From contig CAJQQY010000468.1 in assembly GCA_905480595.1 (NCBI GenBank), positions 1 to 36,705 of the forward strand: a stretch of 36,705 nt of DNA, given 5' to 3'. The notes below the pieces were generated by a model. The model was given only the letters and a program-made list of their open reading frames with translations, was not told where the DNA came from and made no database searches. The position numbers and the translations under genes are program-made. Origin of the DNA: an uncultured Saprospiraceae bacterium. GTDB taxonomy: Bacteria > Bacteroidota > Bacteroidia > Chitinophagales > Saprospiraceae. Shown here piece by piece: positions 25,052 to 33,687 of the stretch. The stretch's first letter is position 1, and each line of letters starts with the position of its first letter.

Positions 25052-26095
25052 TTATTCCCCGAGTGTTGGGACTTTATTTTTTTGCAATGGTAACCTAAAA
25101 GTTTCCGACTCAAAATAAAATGAGTTAATAAATCTAATCATTTCTCTTCGATTTCTACCTTTTAAAGTTTCACAATCTTTAATAGTTTGGATTAATAGTG
25201 GTTTTTTCAAATAAAAAATCTCCATTTCTTTCGTTAAATCTTCTGTATGATTTTCAAAACCTAAGAATACACGATCAGTTTGATTGGCTATTCCTAGTTC
25301 AGGATTCAACTTAACATATGGTGCATTTACAATTCCTGAAAAATCAAAATCGTACGGAACCGCAATAAATTTCTCATCTTGTAAAAAGATTTTTACATTA
25401 TGATTTCTATTTAATGACCAATCAGGATTTGCAATCATATATTGAAAAACAGACATCAATTTTATTTGATCTTGTTTAAATTTATTTTGATTAGCATTAA
25501 ATTGTTTTTCAATTTTCGAAGCATCAATCCTAGCTCTTAACTGAGCAGTATCTTCTATCACAAAACCATATTCCGTTCTCACATTTCCAGTTTGATTATC
25601 GATATAATTGATCTTCAAAAACTGAACTCTAAAACTTTCCTCTGTGATCTGATTATATAATTTGTAAGCCAAATATTCTCTCAAAAGAAGTTGTTTTGAA
25701 TCTTTCGAATCCTCCATACATTCATTTACTAATTTCAAATCATTGAATTTAGCAAGGCCAGCATCAAATAAATCATCCTTGGAAAAATGTAACTTCAATG
25801 GAGCCAAATTATCACATCGTGTTCTTCTAAATTTTCCACGTAGTGCGACTTTAATGTTCCATGTTTGTGCCACTCCACTTTTATCATTGAAAGAAAGAAC
25901 TGCTTTATGCTTCTCTTGGTTTTTTCGATTTCCAAAAACTTCTTCCATATTTAAATTCAAATCAATCTCTAACATCTCTTGGAAAGAAAATTGGTCAAAT
26001 ATACTATTATTCACTCCAGGAGTTGAATTTGCCAAAGAAATATTTGCCACCAATACAAGGGCAAAAATTTGAATAATCTGTTGTAATACTTTCAT
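25052..26095 (-). CDS. exported CotH-kinase-like protein
   Basis: 347 residues. Signal peptide MKVLQQIIQIFALVLVANISLA. A CotH/atypical kinase layout follows: the core-strand segment WNIKVALRGKFRRTRC with PLKLHF (about 79-104), the helix LLLREYLAYKLYNQITEESFRV (about 137-156), the strand YGFVIED (176-182), the catalytic-loop-like MIANPDWSLNRNHNVKIF (220-237, Asp225 and the Asn residues) and the DFD-like VPYDFDFSG (246-254). CotH-type proteins phosphorylate secreted proteins in spores and elsewhere. Family resemblance is by motif only. First gene of a probable pair with the PycTM-like protein. Confidence 0.65.
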   Translation of the reverse strand: MKVLQQIIQIFALVLVANISLANSTPGVNNSIFDQFSFQEMLEIDLNLNMEEVFGNRKNQEKHKAVLSFNDKSGVAQTWNIKVALRGKFRRTRCDNLAPLKLHFSKDDLFDAGLAKFNDLKLVNECMEDSKDSKQLLLREYLAYKLYNQITEESFRVQFLKINYIDNQTGNVRTEYGFVIEDTAQLRARIDASKIEKQFNANQNKFKQDQIKLMSVFQYMIANPDWSLNRNHNVKIFLQDEKFIAVPYDFDFSGIVNAPYVKLNPELGIANQTDRVFLGFENHTEDLTKEMEIFYLKKPLLIQTIKDCETLKGRNRREMIRFINSFYFESETFRLPLQKNKVPTLGE

Positions 26096-26486
26096 GTCTC
26101 TCCTTTTTTATTTTCTAGGAAATATGTTCTTTTAAAATGGGTATTAAATACGAACACAAAAATGAGCATTAAACAAAAGTTTCAAAAGGTTAAACAACGT
26201 ACATGTATGGTTAAAATGGGACAAAATTAAAAAAAACTTAAAAAAGAGGAGTATTTGGTAGAAAGGCAAAAAAACAGTCAAATAAGTACTCATTAGATTT
26301 TTATCAAAATAAAACCCATGATAAAAGACAATAACAAGAACAAACAACTAAAACACTTGAATTGTTTATCGATTTACAAAATAAAAATAAAAAAGCTAAA
26401 ACTCACCCCTTCCTTTTCGCTATGGTTATTTTGGGAAAAACAATCAATAAAATTTTAACCTTAACTAGTTCTAAATTAACCTAAAA
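26096..26486. other. intergenic stretch upstream of the CotH-like gene
   Basis: 391 bases, very AT-rich, between the start of the CotH-like gene and the end of the AraC gene on the same strand. I see a short palindrome GTACATGTA-type core near 26199 and AACTAGTT near 26466. No hairpin with a T tract, no credible gene and no clear -33/-7 pair. Confidence 0.5.
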
Positions 26487-27371
26487 TCAATATTTCTTCC
26501 TAAAATCAATTGGAGTTAATTCCGTATATTTTTTAAAGTATTTTACAAAATTGGTGGGATCCTCAAAACCAGTTTTGTAACTGATTTCTTTGATACTAAG
26601 TGAAGTATTCATCAGGAATCTTTTTATCTCTAAAATCAAAGAATCATTGATGTAAGTTTTGACAGGTTTGTTCATCAATTCTTGAGTGATTCGATTTAAC
26701 TTTTTTGTGGACATACCCATTTCATTAGCATAGAATTGAACTTGACGAGAATTGAAAAGATGCTTATTCAGCAAGTTTTGAAATTGATTAAATTCAATTT
26801 GATATTTTGAAATAGATAACGTGGATTGATTCTTTTTTCTAACTCGCTCAGAAATTCCTAGAAATATTTTCAAAGAGGATTGAATAATTTCTTCAGTTAG
26901 ATTATCATCTGGAGCATCGTATTCTTTTTTAATTCGATAGACCAAACTTTTAAAAATATTCATTTGCTCCTCCTCTAAATTTATCACAGGAGAATATAAA
27001 TGATAATTGTAAAGACTTAGTTCTTGCATCAAATGAGAACTTAGACTTCCGCGTTCAATAAAATTTTCGGTAAAGAGTAAAAAGTAAGCTTCCCGTGCAT
27101 CATTACTTTGAAAGGCCTGAACTTGGTCTTTAGCGATGAAGATTATACTTCCCTTTTTGTAGTCATAACTTTTAAAGTCTACAAAATGTTTTCCTTCTCC
27201 TTCGAGAATAAAAAGGATCGCATAAAAACGAATTCGATGTGGCCGAAAAGGATCATGTGTCGTAGGTAGATTACTGTCTAGAATTTCTTTATTAGAAACA
27301 ATGGCAAATTCAAAAGCCTTATTATGTAGATTTGGTAAATCAACACCAGGTATATGTTTTTCGACTTTCAA
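26487..27371 (-). CDS. AraC family transcriptional regulator
   Basis: 294 residues. An N-terminal cupin-like sensor domain (about 20-150; RIRFYAILFILEGEGKHFVDFKSYDYKKGSIIFI) is joined to a C-terminal double helix-turn-helix (about 193-294: VQFYANEMGMSTKKLNRITQEL for the first, SIKEISYKTGFEDPTNFVKYFKKYTELTPIDFRKKY for the second). The last gene of the five-gene cluster, starting 24 bases after the decarboxylase-like gene; it may control that gene or the whole cluster. Ligand unknown. Confidence 0.92.
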   Translation of the reverse strand: MKVEKHIPGVDLPNLHNKAFEFAIVSNKEILDSNLPTTHDPFRPHRIRFYAILFILEGEGKHFVDFKSYDYKKGSIIFIAKDQVQAFQSNDAREAYFLLFTENFIERGSLSSHLMQELSLYNYHLYSPVINLEEEQMNIFKSLVYRIKKEYDAPDDNLTEEIIQSSLKIFLGISERVRKKNQSTLSISKYQIEFNQFQNLLNKHLFNSRQVQFYANEMGMSTKKLNRITQELMNKPVKTYINDSLILEIKRFLMNTSLSIKEISYKTGFEDPTNFVKYFKKYTELTPIDFRKKY

Positions 27372-27395
27372 AAATTTGCTTTTTTATTAAAGATA

Positions 27396-28157
27396 TTATT
27401 TGGTAGAAAATTGAATAGTACCCAAGCTTTCCACTTCCACTTTTATAGTCTGATCTTTTTCTAAAAAAACTGCAGAAGTTGCCGCGCCAGCCATGATGTA
27501 ACTTCCAGTTGGAATAACTTGACCATATTGAGCACAAAGCCTTGAAGCTGCTATAACAGACTCCCATGGGTCACCTAAAATCGCTTTCGAAGAACCAGAC
27601 TGAACTACTTCCCCATTAATGATTAAGTCCATTTTTAAATCTCCAATTGGAGTATCTATACTATGCCATTTGCCAATTACAAAACCTGCAGAAGAACAAT
27701 TATCAGCAATCACATCCTCCAAAGAAAATTTAAAATTTTGATATCTAGAATCAATTATTTCAATTGCTCCAGCAAGTCCAGAAATGTATTCTTTTATATC
27801 ATCCCTCGAAATCTCTTGAGTAATTTCTTTTTTTACTAAAAAACAAATTTCAGGTTCTGCACGTGGATGAATAAATTTTTCTACCAATACATTTGCATTT
27901 CTACCAACCAACATCTTATCCGTCAATCTTCCCCAGATCATATCATGAACGCCCATCTGAACCATCTTAGCTTTACTGGTAAAGCCTAGTTTTACTCCCA
28001 CTAGTTTTTCGCCTCTTTGGTATCGTCTAGCAATTGAATAAGCTTGAATTTCGTACGCCTCCTTTTCTGAAAATTCATTTTCCAAACTTAATTGAGGAAT
28101 AGGTTTTGCATTTAATGCAGCTTCGTCAATAATTTTGGCTAGGTCTTTTGTACTCAT
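27396..28157 (-). CDS. 2-oxo-3-hexenedioate decarboxylase / 2-keto-4-pentenoate hydratase family
   Basis: 253 residues of the FAH-related hydratase/decarboxylase fold. Family segments: EAYEIQAYSIARRYQRGEKLVGVKLGFTSKAKMVQMGV (about 33-70), IWGRLTDKMLV (about 74-84) and the metal-ligand Glu pair in HPRAEPEICFLV (about 97-108). A supporting GDPWESVIA segment lies near 200. GFTS with WGRLTD is closest to 4-oxalocrotonate decarboxylases (DmpH/NahK type) of meta-cleavage or 2-aminomuconate pathways. No partner genes (hydratase, aldolase, tautomerase) are in the window. It sits between an antiporter and an AraC regulator, spaced 26 and 24 bases. Confidence 0.85.
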   Translation of the reverse strand: MSTKDLAKIIDEAALNAKPIPQLSLENEFSEKEAYEIQAYSIARRYQRGEKLVGVKLGFTSKAKMVQMGVHDMIWGRLTDKMLVGRNANVLVEKFIHPRAEPEICFLVKKEITQEISRDDIKEYISGLAGAIEIIDSRYQNFKFSLEDVIADNCSSAGFVIGKWHSIDTPIGDLKMDLIINGEVVQSGSSKAILGDPWESVIAASRLCAQYGQVIPTGSYIMAGAATSAVFLEKDQTIKVEVESLGTIQFSTK

Positions 28158-28183
28158 TTTATTTTATTTAAATATATTATTTA

Positions 28184-29479
28184 CTAATGTTTATCGCCTT
28201 GATTATTCGTTATTTCTGAAATAGATGGTGCCTTCCATCGTTCAGAACCAATCGGTTGTCCTTCAGCTTTTTTAATGGCAATTCCAGTTTTCTGTTTATC
28301 TAAAATCATAGCAACCGTCATAATCAAACTCGTACCAATGATTATAAAAAGTAAAATTCCAGAGTTAAATGCTTCTACTTTGGCTGCTTCTGGAATTTTA
28401 TAAAACAATAAAATTGTAATCAATCCACGTGGAGCAATATAAAGTTGTGGGTTGATATCTTCACCAATTGAAGGTCGTAATATTAAATATCGAATAATGT
28501 AAATGGAAGCGATAATTAATCCACTTATAATAGCAACTGTCAAACTATTCAAAGACAATAAATTAATTGATAATCCAAAAATCACGAAGAAAAAAGTTCG
28601 AACGACAAAGGCCGTTTCCATGGTAATAACATGTAATCCTTCATAAATATGATTGGCTTTTTCTAATTGCAACCAGCGACCTAATGGTCCTTTAAAGAAC
28701 AGTTTCATGTTTGCGATGATCAATCCAAAAATTAAAATTACAATCAAAGCAGAAAGATGCATTTCTTTTCCTACTCCATATAAAAGAAGCAAAACTGCAA
28801 TCAACAAAAATAACTTGGTATGGCTTCGAATATTTTGAAAAATAAGAATGATTAAATAGCTCGCAATAAAAGAAACAACAATTGTCAATAATACATTTCC
28901 TCCATAGCCAACCAATCCACCACCATGATCACCTGCATCTCCTAATTGACCTGTCAAATAGTAAAAAACAATAATTCCTAAAATATCTGAAAATGTACTT
29001 TCATAAATGTGAAATTCTTTTTTAATTGGATTCAATGCCGTTACACTTGGGATAATAATTGCACTTGATAAAATTGATAAAGGCGTTGCATAAATCCAAG
29101 CCTTTTCCATTGTCATACCATCAGAAGCATAGAAGTAATATAAAATCTCTGCAGCAACATATATTGAAGCTAACAATCCAACCAATGCAATTGCCATAGC
29201 CTTGGCTATAGGGATATATTTTTCTCTTTTTAATTCTAACTCCAAGGCCGCTTCCAAAACAATCATAATCAACCCCACCGTTCCAAGTAAGCCTAAAATT
29301 GGTTTGAGTGTCGCTTGTTCAATTTTTACAAACAGTTGGCAAAATACTCCAAAAGCAATAAGCATTAATACAGATGGAATATTAGTTTTTCTAGACATCT
29401 CACCAAAGAAAAAAGAAATTATAATGATTGCAGATACTGCAATCAAAATCATTTCGGTACTTAAATTAGACAAGTCCAT
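28184..29479 (-). CDS. cation:proton antiporter (Na+/H+ exchanger family)
   Basis: 431 residues with about 12 membrane helices over the first 400 and a short polar C-terminal tail (KTGIAIKKAEGQPIGSERWK). The core shows the antiporter unwound-helix segments IIPSVTALNPIKKEFHIYESTFSDILGIIVF (about 140-170), including the Ser-Asp of the ion-binding helix, and YIAPRGLITILLFYKIP near 345. Family members exchange Na+ or K+ for protons. It follows the MscS-like gene by 39 bases and precedes the decarboxylase-like gene by 26. Confidence 0.88.
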   Translation of the reverse strand: MDLSNLSTEMILIAVSAIIIISFFFGEMSRKTNIPSVLMLIAFGVFCQLFVKIEQATLKPILGLLGTVGLIMIVLEAALELELKREKYIPIAKAMAIALVGLLASIYVAAEILYYFYASDGMTMEKAWIYATPLSILSSAIIIPSVTALNPIKKEFHIYESTFSDILGIIVFYYLTGQLGDAGDHGGGLVGYGGNVLLTIVVSFIASYLIILIFQNIRSHTKLFLLIAVLLLLYGVGKEMHLSALIVILIFGLIIANMKLFFKGPLGRWLQLEKANHIYEGLHVITMETAFVVRTFFFVIFGLSINLLSLNSLTVAIISGLIIASIYIIRYLILRPSIGEDINPQLYIAPRGLITILLFYKIPEAAKVEAFNSGILLFIIIGTSLIMTVAMILDKQKTGIAIKKAEGQPIGSERWKAPSISEITNNQGDKH

Positions 29480-29518
29480 ATTTATATTTTTATAAAATTT
29501 CTTTTTGTAAATGTTTTG

Positions 29519-30496
29519 TTATAAAATCACCTTGCAAGTAAAATTTCGCTCTCGGATCATCTTAACCAAATCTTGCAAATGATTTTCTTCTTTCACTTCT
29601 ACCCTGACCAAAAAGGTTTTTGTTTCATCATTTATATATTCAACTTGAGGCCGAAATCTCAAATCCAAATAAGGTGCAGTCGCAAATAAATCCTCTAAAA
29701 ATGTAAGGTAATCCTTTTTCGTTCCTAGGTCTTTTGGTTGAATTTCTAATTCATAAAACCCACCTACTTCTTCACCTGACAACAAGGTGTATCCATTGGA
29801 AATTAAGTTTGAGTAATTAACAAACTGAACACCCCTCTGTGTTCTCAATTTTAAACCTAGTCGTCCCATCTTAAATATAACTCCCTGACTATCAAGAGTT
29901 TTTAATCGTTTACCATCTTCTATTGACTGATCAAACTGAACGATTCTTCCACTAAAATAATTTCTTACATGATTAAATCCAGCAGTCAAAATCACCAAAA
30001 CTAAAATGCCATGATATATGGGGTTTATCAAAATAAATGCACCACCCAAAATCAATAATGCAACTGCTTCAAAAACCAAAAGTGAATGCTTAATGATACT
30101 TTTTATTCCGCTTTGAAATTTTCCTAAAAAATTATATTTAATTAATAATCGATTAAAGAAATGAAGTAAAAAATACAATCCAAAAAAGAATAATGTCGTC
30201 CAGAAAAATCTCCACCAAGTAAATAATTTTATTTCTTTGGTTTCTTTAGTGACGACGGTTTTGGGTTGTGCTTCTTTTTGTTGAACATTAATAATGGCAA
30301 CATTCACTTTTCCGCTATCGCCTTGAGAATAAAATGATGTTAGCTGATTCAATATCTCATATTTGGTAGAATCATCAGATATTACAACGTCTAGCACCGC
30401 AGTATCCTTTGGCAAATGTTGTTCCTCTTCATGCTGAGCAAAACTCAACATGAAAAAACTACAGATCAAAAAGACAGTTCCTAATATTTTTTTCAT
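29519..30496 (-). CDS. MscS-like mechanosensitive channel family protein
   Basis: 325 residues. Signal peptide MKKILGTVFLICSFFMLSFAQ and a short periplasmic region (21-88), then three membrane helices (about 92-113, 140-160, 163-182), an MscS-type beta domain (about 185-235: GRIVQFDQSIEDGKRLKT, then KLRTQRGVQFVNYSNLISNGY, matching the I-x-x-R-T...N-x-L-I pattern) and an alpha/beta C-terminal domain. The pore-lining Gly/Ala pattern of E. coli MscS is weak, so gating may differ. It begins 24 bases after the ATPase gene, which suggests they act together. Confidence 0.7.
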   Translation of the reverse strand: MKKILGTVFLICSFFMLSFAQHEEEQHLPKDTAVLDVVISDDSTKYEILNQLTSFYSQGDSGKVNVAIINVQQKEAQPKTVVTKETKEIKLFTWWRFFWTTLFFFGLYFLLHFFNRLLIKYNFLGKFQSGIKSIIKHSLLVFEAVALLILGGAFILINPIYHGILVLVILTAGFNHVRNYFSGRIVQFDQSIEDGKRLKTLDSQGVIFKMGRLGLKLRTQRGVQFVNYSNLISNGYTLLSGEEVGGFYELEIQPKDLGTKKDYLTFLEDLFATAPYLDLRFRPQVEYINDETKTFLVRVEVKEENHLQDLVKMIRERNFTCKVIL

Positions 30497-30520
30497 ATTA
30501 ATAAAATACTCAAAATCTAA

Positions 30521-32944
30521 TTAGTAAAATTTTAAATAATTTTTCTCCTCCAACATTTTTCCAACTTCATTAACTACTAGTTCATTGACTTCTAACCAGC
30601 CATCAAGGTGTCGAGTCAAAATACCTATACTAATCAATCTTTGAATGATAAATTTGAATTTTGTTTGAAATGGAGAACCAAATAGTTTTAGTAATCGATA
30701 CTCATTTGTCCTTTTCTCCATCATCAAAGCCGAAAGAATTATCGCCGCATCTGGATTTAAAAAATCAGGCAATGCATAATTTGTAGGTAATCGATGAGTA
30801 ACTTTTTCTTCATTTAAGCTATGAATGGAATGCGACCATCTTGAAAGCGACTCACCAATATTTCCTTCCGTAAAACGGAAAATTCCTTCCGTCATCTTTT
30901 GAAATTCCTGTGGCGAAAGTTCTTCGTTATTTTTATTGACCAAAATTTTATGTGTAGCTCCATGTCGAATCAAAATAGCTTCTTTGATTTCAACAGCACT
31001 CATTTTATCTAAGTTAATATTTGCCTGAAATACTTTTTCAATATCATGAGTGATGTCCAAATGTGCCGCTGTCCAATTCCCCATTGAAACCAAGAAAAAC
31101 ATTCTTCCTCCATGATTATCAATTGCTTTGGAAAGTGCGCGTACATTTTGTCCTAGGAGAATATTTGGATCACACCATTTTTCCAAATCATCAATCCAAA
31201 TTAAGGATTGGTCATTGACAGAATACTTTTGAATAAAGTCAATTGCCGCTCCAAGGTCATAAGATGTTTCTAATACTCGACCTCCTATTTTCAACGTTGC
31301 ATTAGGAATAAGACGAATTGATTTTTGCGGAAAATGCTGAGTGGACACAAATTCACCAAACAGCGTTTTTCCAGAAAATCTTTGACCACTTAAAATCACC
31401 GCTCCACGATAACCTATTCTCCATTGATCTACTATATTTTTAAAACGCTCTGTTTCTATTTGTCTTCCTACCCAAAACGATTTTCCCATATATCCTTTTG
31501 TCAAAAAGATATTAGAATATTGTTGATTATCGGAAAATGCTTCTTTGCTTTGCACATACCTTACGATCTTTTCAGAAATGCTTAAAGCATCTTCTTTTTC
31601 AACAGTCGTTTTAAATTTTTGGAAAAGATTGACCTGCTTTTTAAACCAAATCCTTGTATTCTTGATCCAAGGATTTTGAGTCAGTCGATATTGGTTAATG
31701 GTGGTTTGTAAAGGAACTGGAAGAAAACTTTTTTCAGTATTATAAATCTTGCTAATTTGAAATTCATTAGACAACCTTTCCTGAATAGTATTGGTTAATT
31801 CCATTAAATCACTTTCCCAAGAGTTGGTCTTTTGTAAAAAAGAATCTAAAGGATAGCAAAATTTCTCTTGATTAAATCTAGGTTCTAACTCTTCTCGAGA
31901 TACATTATCCTTTTTTAATTCATTGGAAAAAAGCATAGCACGATTCCGAACATTCATCAATGCCATTTTAAAACTATTGATAACCTGATCGTTAACTTCC
32001 CAAAACTCATAAATCAAAGGAATAGCTTCTGAATCTAACCAAAGTTTAGAATTATTTTGCAAATTCAATTCACGGAAAAGCAACATTCCACCTTTTGTTT
32101 CGATAGGAATCTGAGTACTCTCAACTAATCCAGCCAATTTTTTTTCCATTGAAATATTTAATAATCCCATATGAAGATTCGTTTCTAGCTTGGATTCCAT
32201 CTGTTCTAAAAGAGTAGATAATTTGCCTGGTTTATCTTTTACATTTTCCTCAACTAATTCAATTGCCTCCTTTGCCAATACTCTAAATTGATCAATTTCG
32301 GCTTGACTTGTGGCAATATTTTGTTGAACTAATTCTTCAATACTTTTAAAAATTTTGGTAGAATTAAGCAAAATTTGATTTTGCTCACGCAATTTTTTGC
32401 ATTGCTCATTGATCGTTTCAATTTGCTTCCTATAAGTTGTCCAAGGATTTTGGATCTTCTTCCAATCAGCCATTTTAGCCTTTAGCTCTTTTGGTTTTTG
32501 AGCTATTGAACTTGTTTCTTTCTCTAAAAAATCCTTTAAATGAACAACCCCATTTTGAACTACACTTTTAGATTTAGCCCACAATTGTTCTAAGTTTTCA
32601 TTAGAAATTTTCTGATTAGATTCTAAAACAAGTGCTTTTTGATATTGAAAAATTACATCTCGCCACAAAATCAAAAATGATTTGGCTTCATCAATCCAAG
32701 TGTATTGAATAATATAACTCGGCAATAATTCTGTTGGAGTCAATGAATCTTCATCCATTCCAATTCTAACAAATTCACCTAATTCTAAAATATGATGAGT
32801 GATTTTTGAAGCACCATTGACCAAGGCTTCCAAGTGATCAGACTTGTCCTTTTCATTCCACACTTGATTCACCGTAGAATCTAAAGTTGTGTCAAAAATA
32901 TTAAGAAGAGATTTTAGACTTTGTTTTTTGATAGTATCTATCAT
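30521..32944 (-). CDS. large coiled-coil P-loop ATPase, function unknown
   Basis: 807 residues. About 1-490 are helical and coiled-coil rich, with two similar segments around QNPW (about 165 and 423). A P-loop NTPase follows: Walker A GQRFSGKT (520-527), Walker B SLIWIDDLEKW (580-590, with adjacent Asp-Asp and a Glu), and a sensor-like VSMGN near 619-623. A C-terminal winged-helix-like end (about 730-800) gives an AAA/STAND-type order. No membrane helix. First gene of the five-gene cluster, so it may drive or gate the MscS-like protein; that is inference. I do not recognise the family. Confidence 0.75.
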   Translation of the reverse strand: MIDTIKKQSLKSLLNIFDTTLDSTVNQVWNEKDKSDHLEALVNGASKITHHILELGEFVRIGMDEDSLTPTELLPSYIIQYTWIDEAKSFLILWRDVIFQYQKALVLESNQKISNENLEQLWAKSKSVVQNGVVHLKDFLEKETSSIAQKPKELKAKMADWKKIQNPWTTYRKQIETINEQCKKLREQNQILLNSTKIFKSIEELVQQNIATSQAEIDQFRVLAKEAIELVEENVKDKPGKLSTLLEQMESKLETNLHMGLLNISMEKKLAGLVESTQIPIETKGGMLLFRELNLQNNSKLWLDSEAIPLIYEFWEVNDQVINSFKMALMNVRNRAMLFSNELKKDNVSREELEPRFNQEKFCYPLDSFLQKTNSWESDLMELTNTIQERLSNEFQISKIYNTEKSFLPVPLQTTINQYRLTQNPWIKNTRIWFKKQVNLFQKFKTTVEKEDALSISEKIVRYVQSKEAFSDNQQYSNIFLTKGYMGKSFWVGRQIETERFKNIVDQWRIGYRGAVILSGQRFSGKTLFGEFVSTQHFPQKSIRLIPNATLKIGGRVLETSYDLGAAIDFIQKYSVNDQSLIWIDDLEKWCDPNILLGQNVRALSKAIDNHGGRMFFLVSMGNWTAAHLDITHDIEKVFQANINLDKMSAVEIKEAILIRHGATHKILVNKNNEELSPQEFQKMTEGIFRFTEGNIGESLSRWSHSIHSLNEEKVTHRLPTNYALPDFLNPDAAIILSALMMEKRTNEYRLLKLFGSPFQTKFKFIIQRLISIGILTRHLDGWLEVNELVVNEVGKMLEEKNYLKFY

Positions 32945-32961
32945 TTAATTGAAAGGTGCTA

Positions 32962-32988
32962 TTAACTGGATAAATATTATCTAGTTAA
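32962..32988. promoter_or_regulatory. inverted repeat upstream of the ATPase cluster
   Basis: Arms TTAACTGGATAA and TTATCTAGTTAA around ATA, 11 of 12 positions symmetric, 18 bases upstream of the ATPase start codon. The size suits a dimeric repressor operator; a leader hairpin is the alternative. Confidence 0.45.
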
Positions 32989-33129
32989 AAGGCTTTTATT
33001 AAAAAATGTTTTATTTTTTCTTAAAAATCTAAAGACTGATTATCCAAGAAAAGTCACATAGTACGAGTTTTTATCAAAAAATGAAAATCTATTCTTCAAG
33101 ATGATTTTCACTCATTACAAAGGCTAAAT

Positions 33130-33687
33130 TTAATCATTGTTTTTGTTTTTATTCAAATAAAGGGTAGGAACTTTATCGGTCAGCCAAACTCCGTTTTCTG
33201 ATTTAAAAAATTGGAATCCTTTCTCAAACATTTCCATTGCTCGAACTTCTAGGATTATTAGTTTTCCATGTCGTTGTCCAACATTGGCTGCCGTACTTTT
33301 ATCAGCACTCAAATGAACATGATGTCGATCTCTTTTTTCTAGTCCTGTTTTCATTATACTATCTACAAATCGTGTTGCAGTTCCATGATATAAGATTTCA
33401 GGTGGTTGAATAGGTTCGAAACCTAAGTTGATATCTAAGGAATGTCCTTGATTTGCTCTAATCTTATTATTAACTTCATCGATGGCAAATCTCTTCTTGG
33501 AATTATTCTCAACTATAAAATAAAGGTCTTCTCGATTTAATTGTCTTCCGTTGCCATTCATTTTTTTGATTAATAGATCAATATCAATCCACCCATTCTC
33601 ATCCAAATCAATTCCAATCGTTTCAGGCTTGTGTCTTAAAATCAGACTTAAAAATTTACTGTGCTTTATTACTTTGTTGTTATTCAT
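33130..33687 (-). CDS. kptA: RNA 2'-phosphotransferase, Tpt1/KptA family
   Basis: 185 residues from the ATG at 33687; an in-frame ATG at 33753 would add 22 atypical residues. KptA removes an internal 2'-phosphate from RNA using NAD+, giving ADP-ribose 1'',2''-cyclic phosphate. Family residues are in order: SKFLSLILRHKPE (the Arg-His of the catalytic set), NGWIDIDLL, RFAIDEVNNKIRANQGHS (second Arg), ILYHGTA, and HHVHLSADKSTAANVGQRHG with the last Arg. Isolated gene with no ligase or tRNA-splicing partner nearby; the natural bacterial substrate is uncertain for the whole family. Confidence 0.95.
   Translation of the reverse strand: MNNNKVIKHSKFLSLILRHKPETIGIDLDENGWIDIDLLIKKMNGNGRQLNREDLYFIVENNSKKRFAIDEVNNKIRANQGHSLDINLGFEPIQPPEILYHGTATRFVDSIMKTGLEKRDRHHVHLSADKSTAANVGQRHGKLIILEVRAMEMFEKGFQFFKSENGVWLTDKVPTLYLNKNKNND

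Noticed and set aside
26144-26347. 67-codon minus-strand frame rich in Phe and Leu upstream of the CotH-like gene
   Set aside because: Composition is what AT-rich noncoding DNA gives in this frame; no start context, no neighbour coupling, no recognisable pattern.
27396-32944. A full aromatic meta-cleavage operon around the decarboxylase-like gene
   Set aside because: None of the expected dioxygenase, hydratase, aldolase or tautomerase genes is in the cluster; the neighbours are ion transport and ATPase genes.
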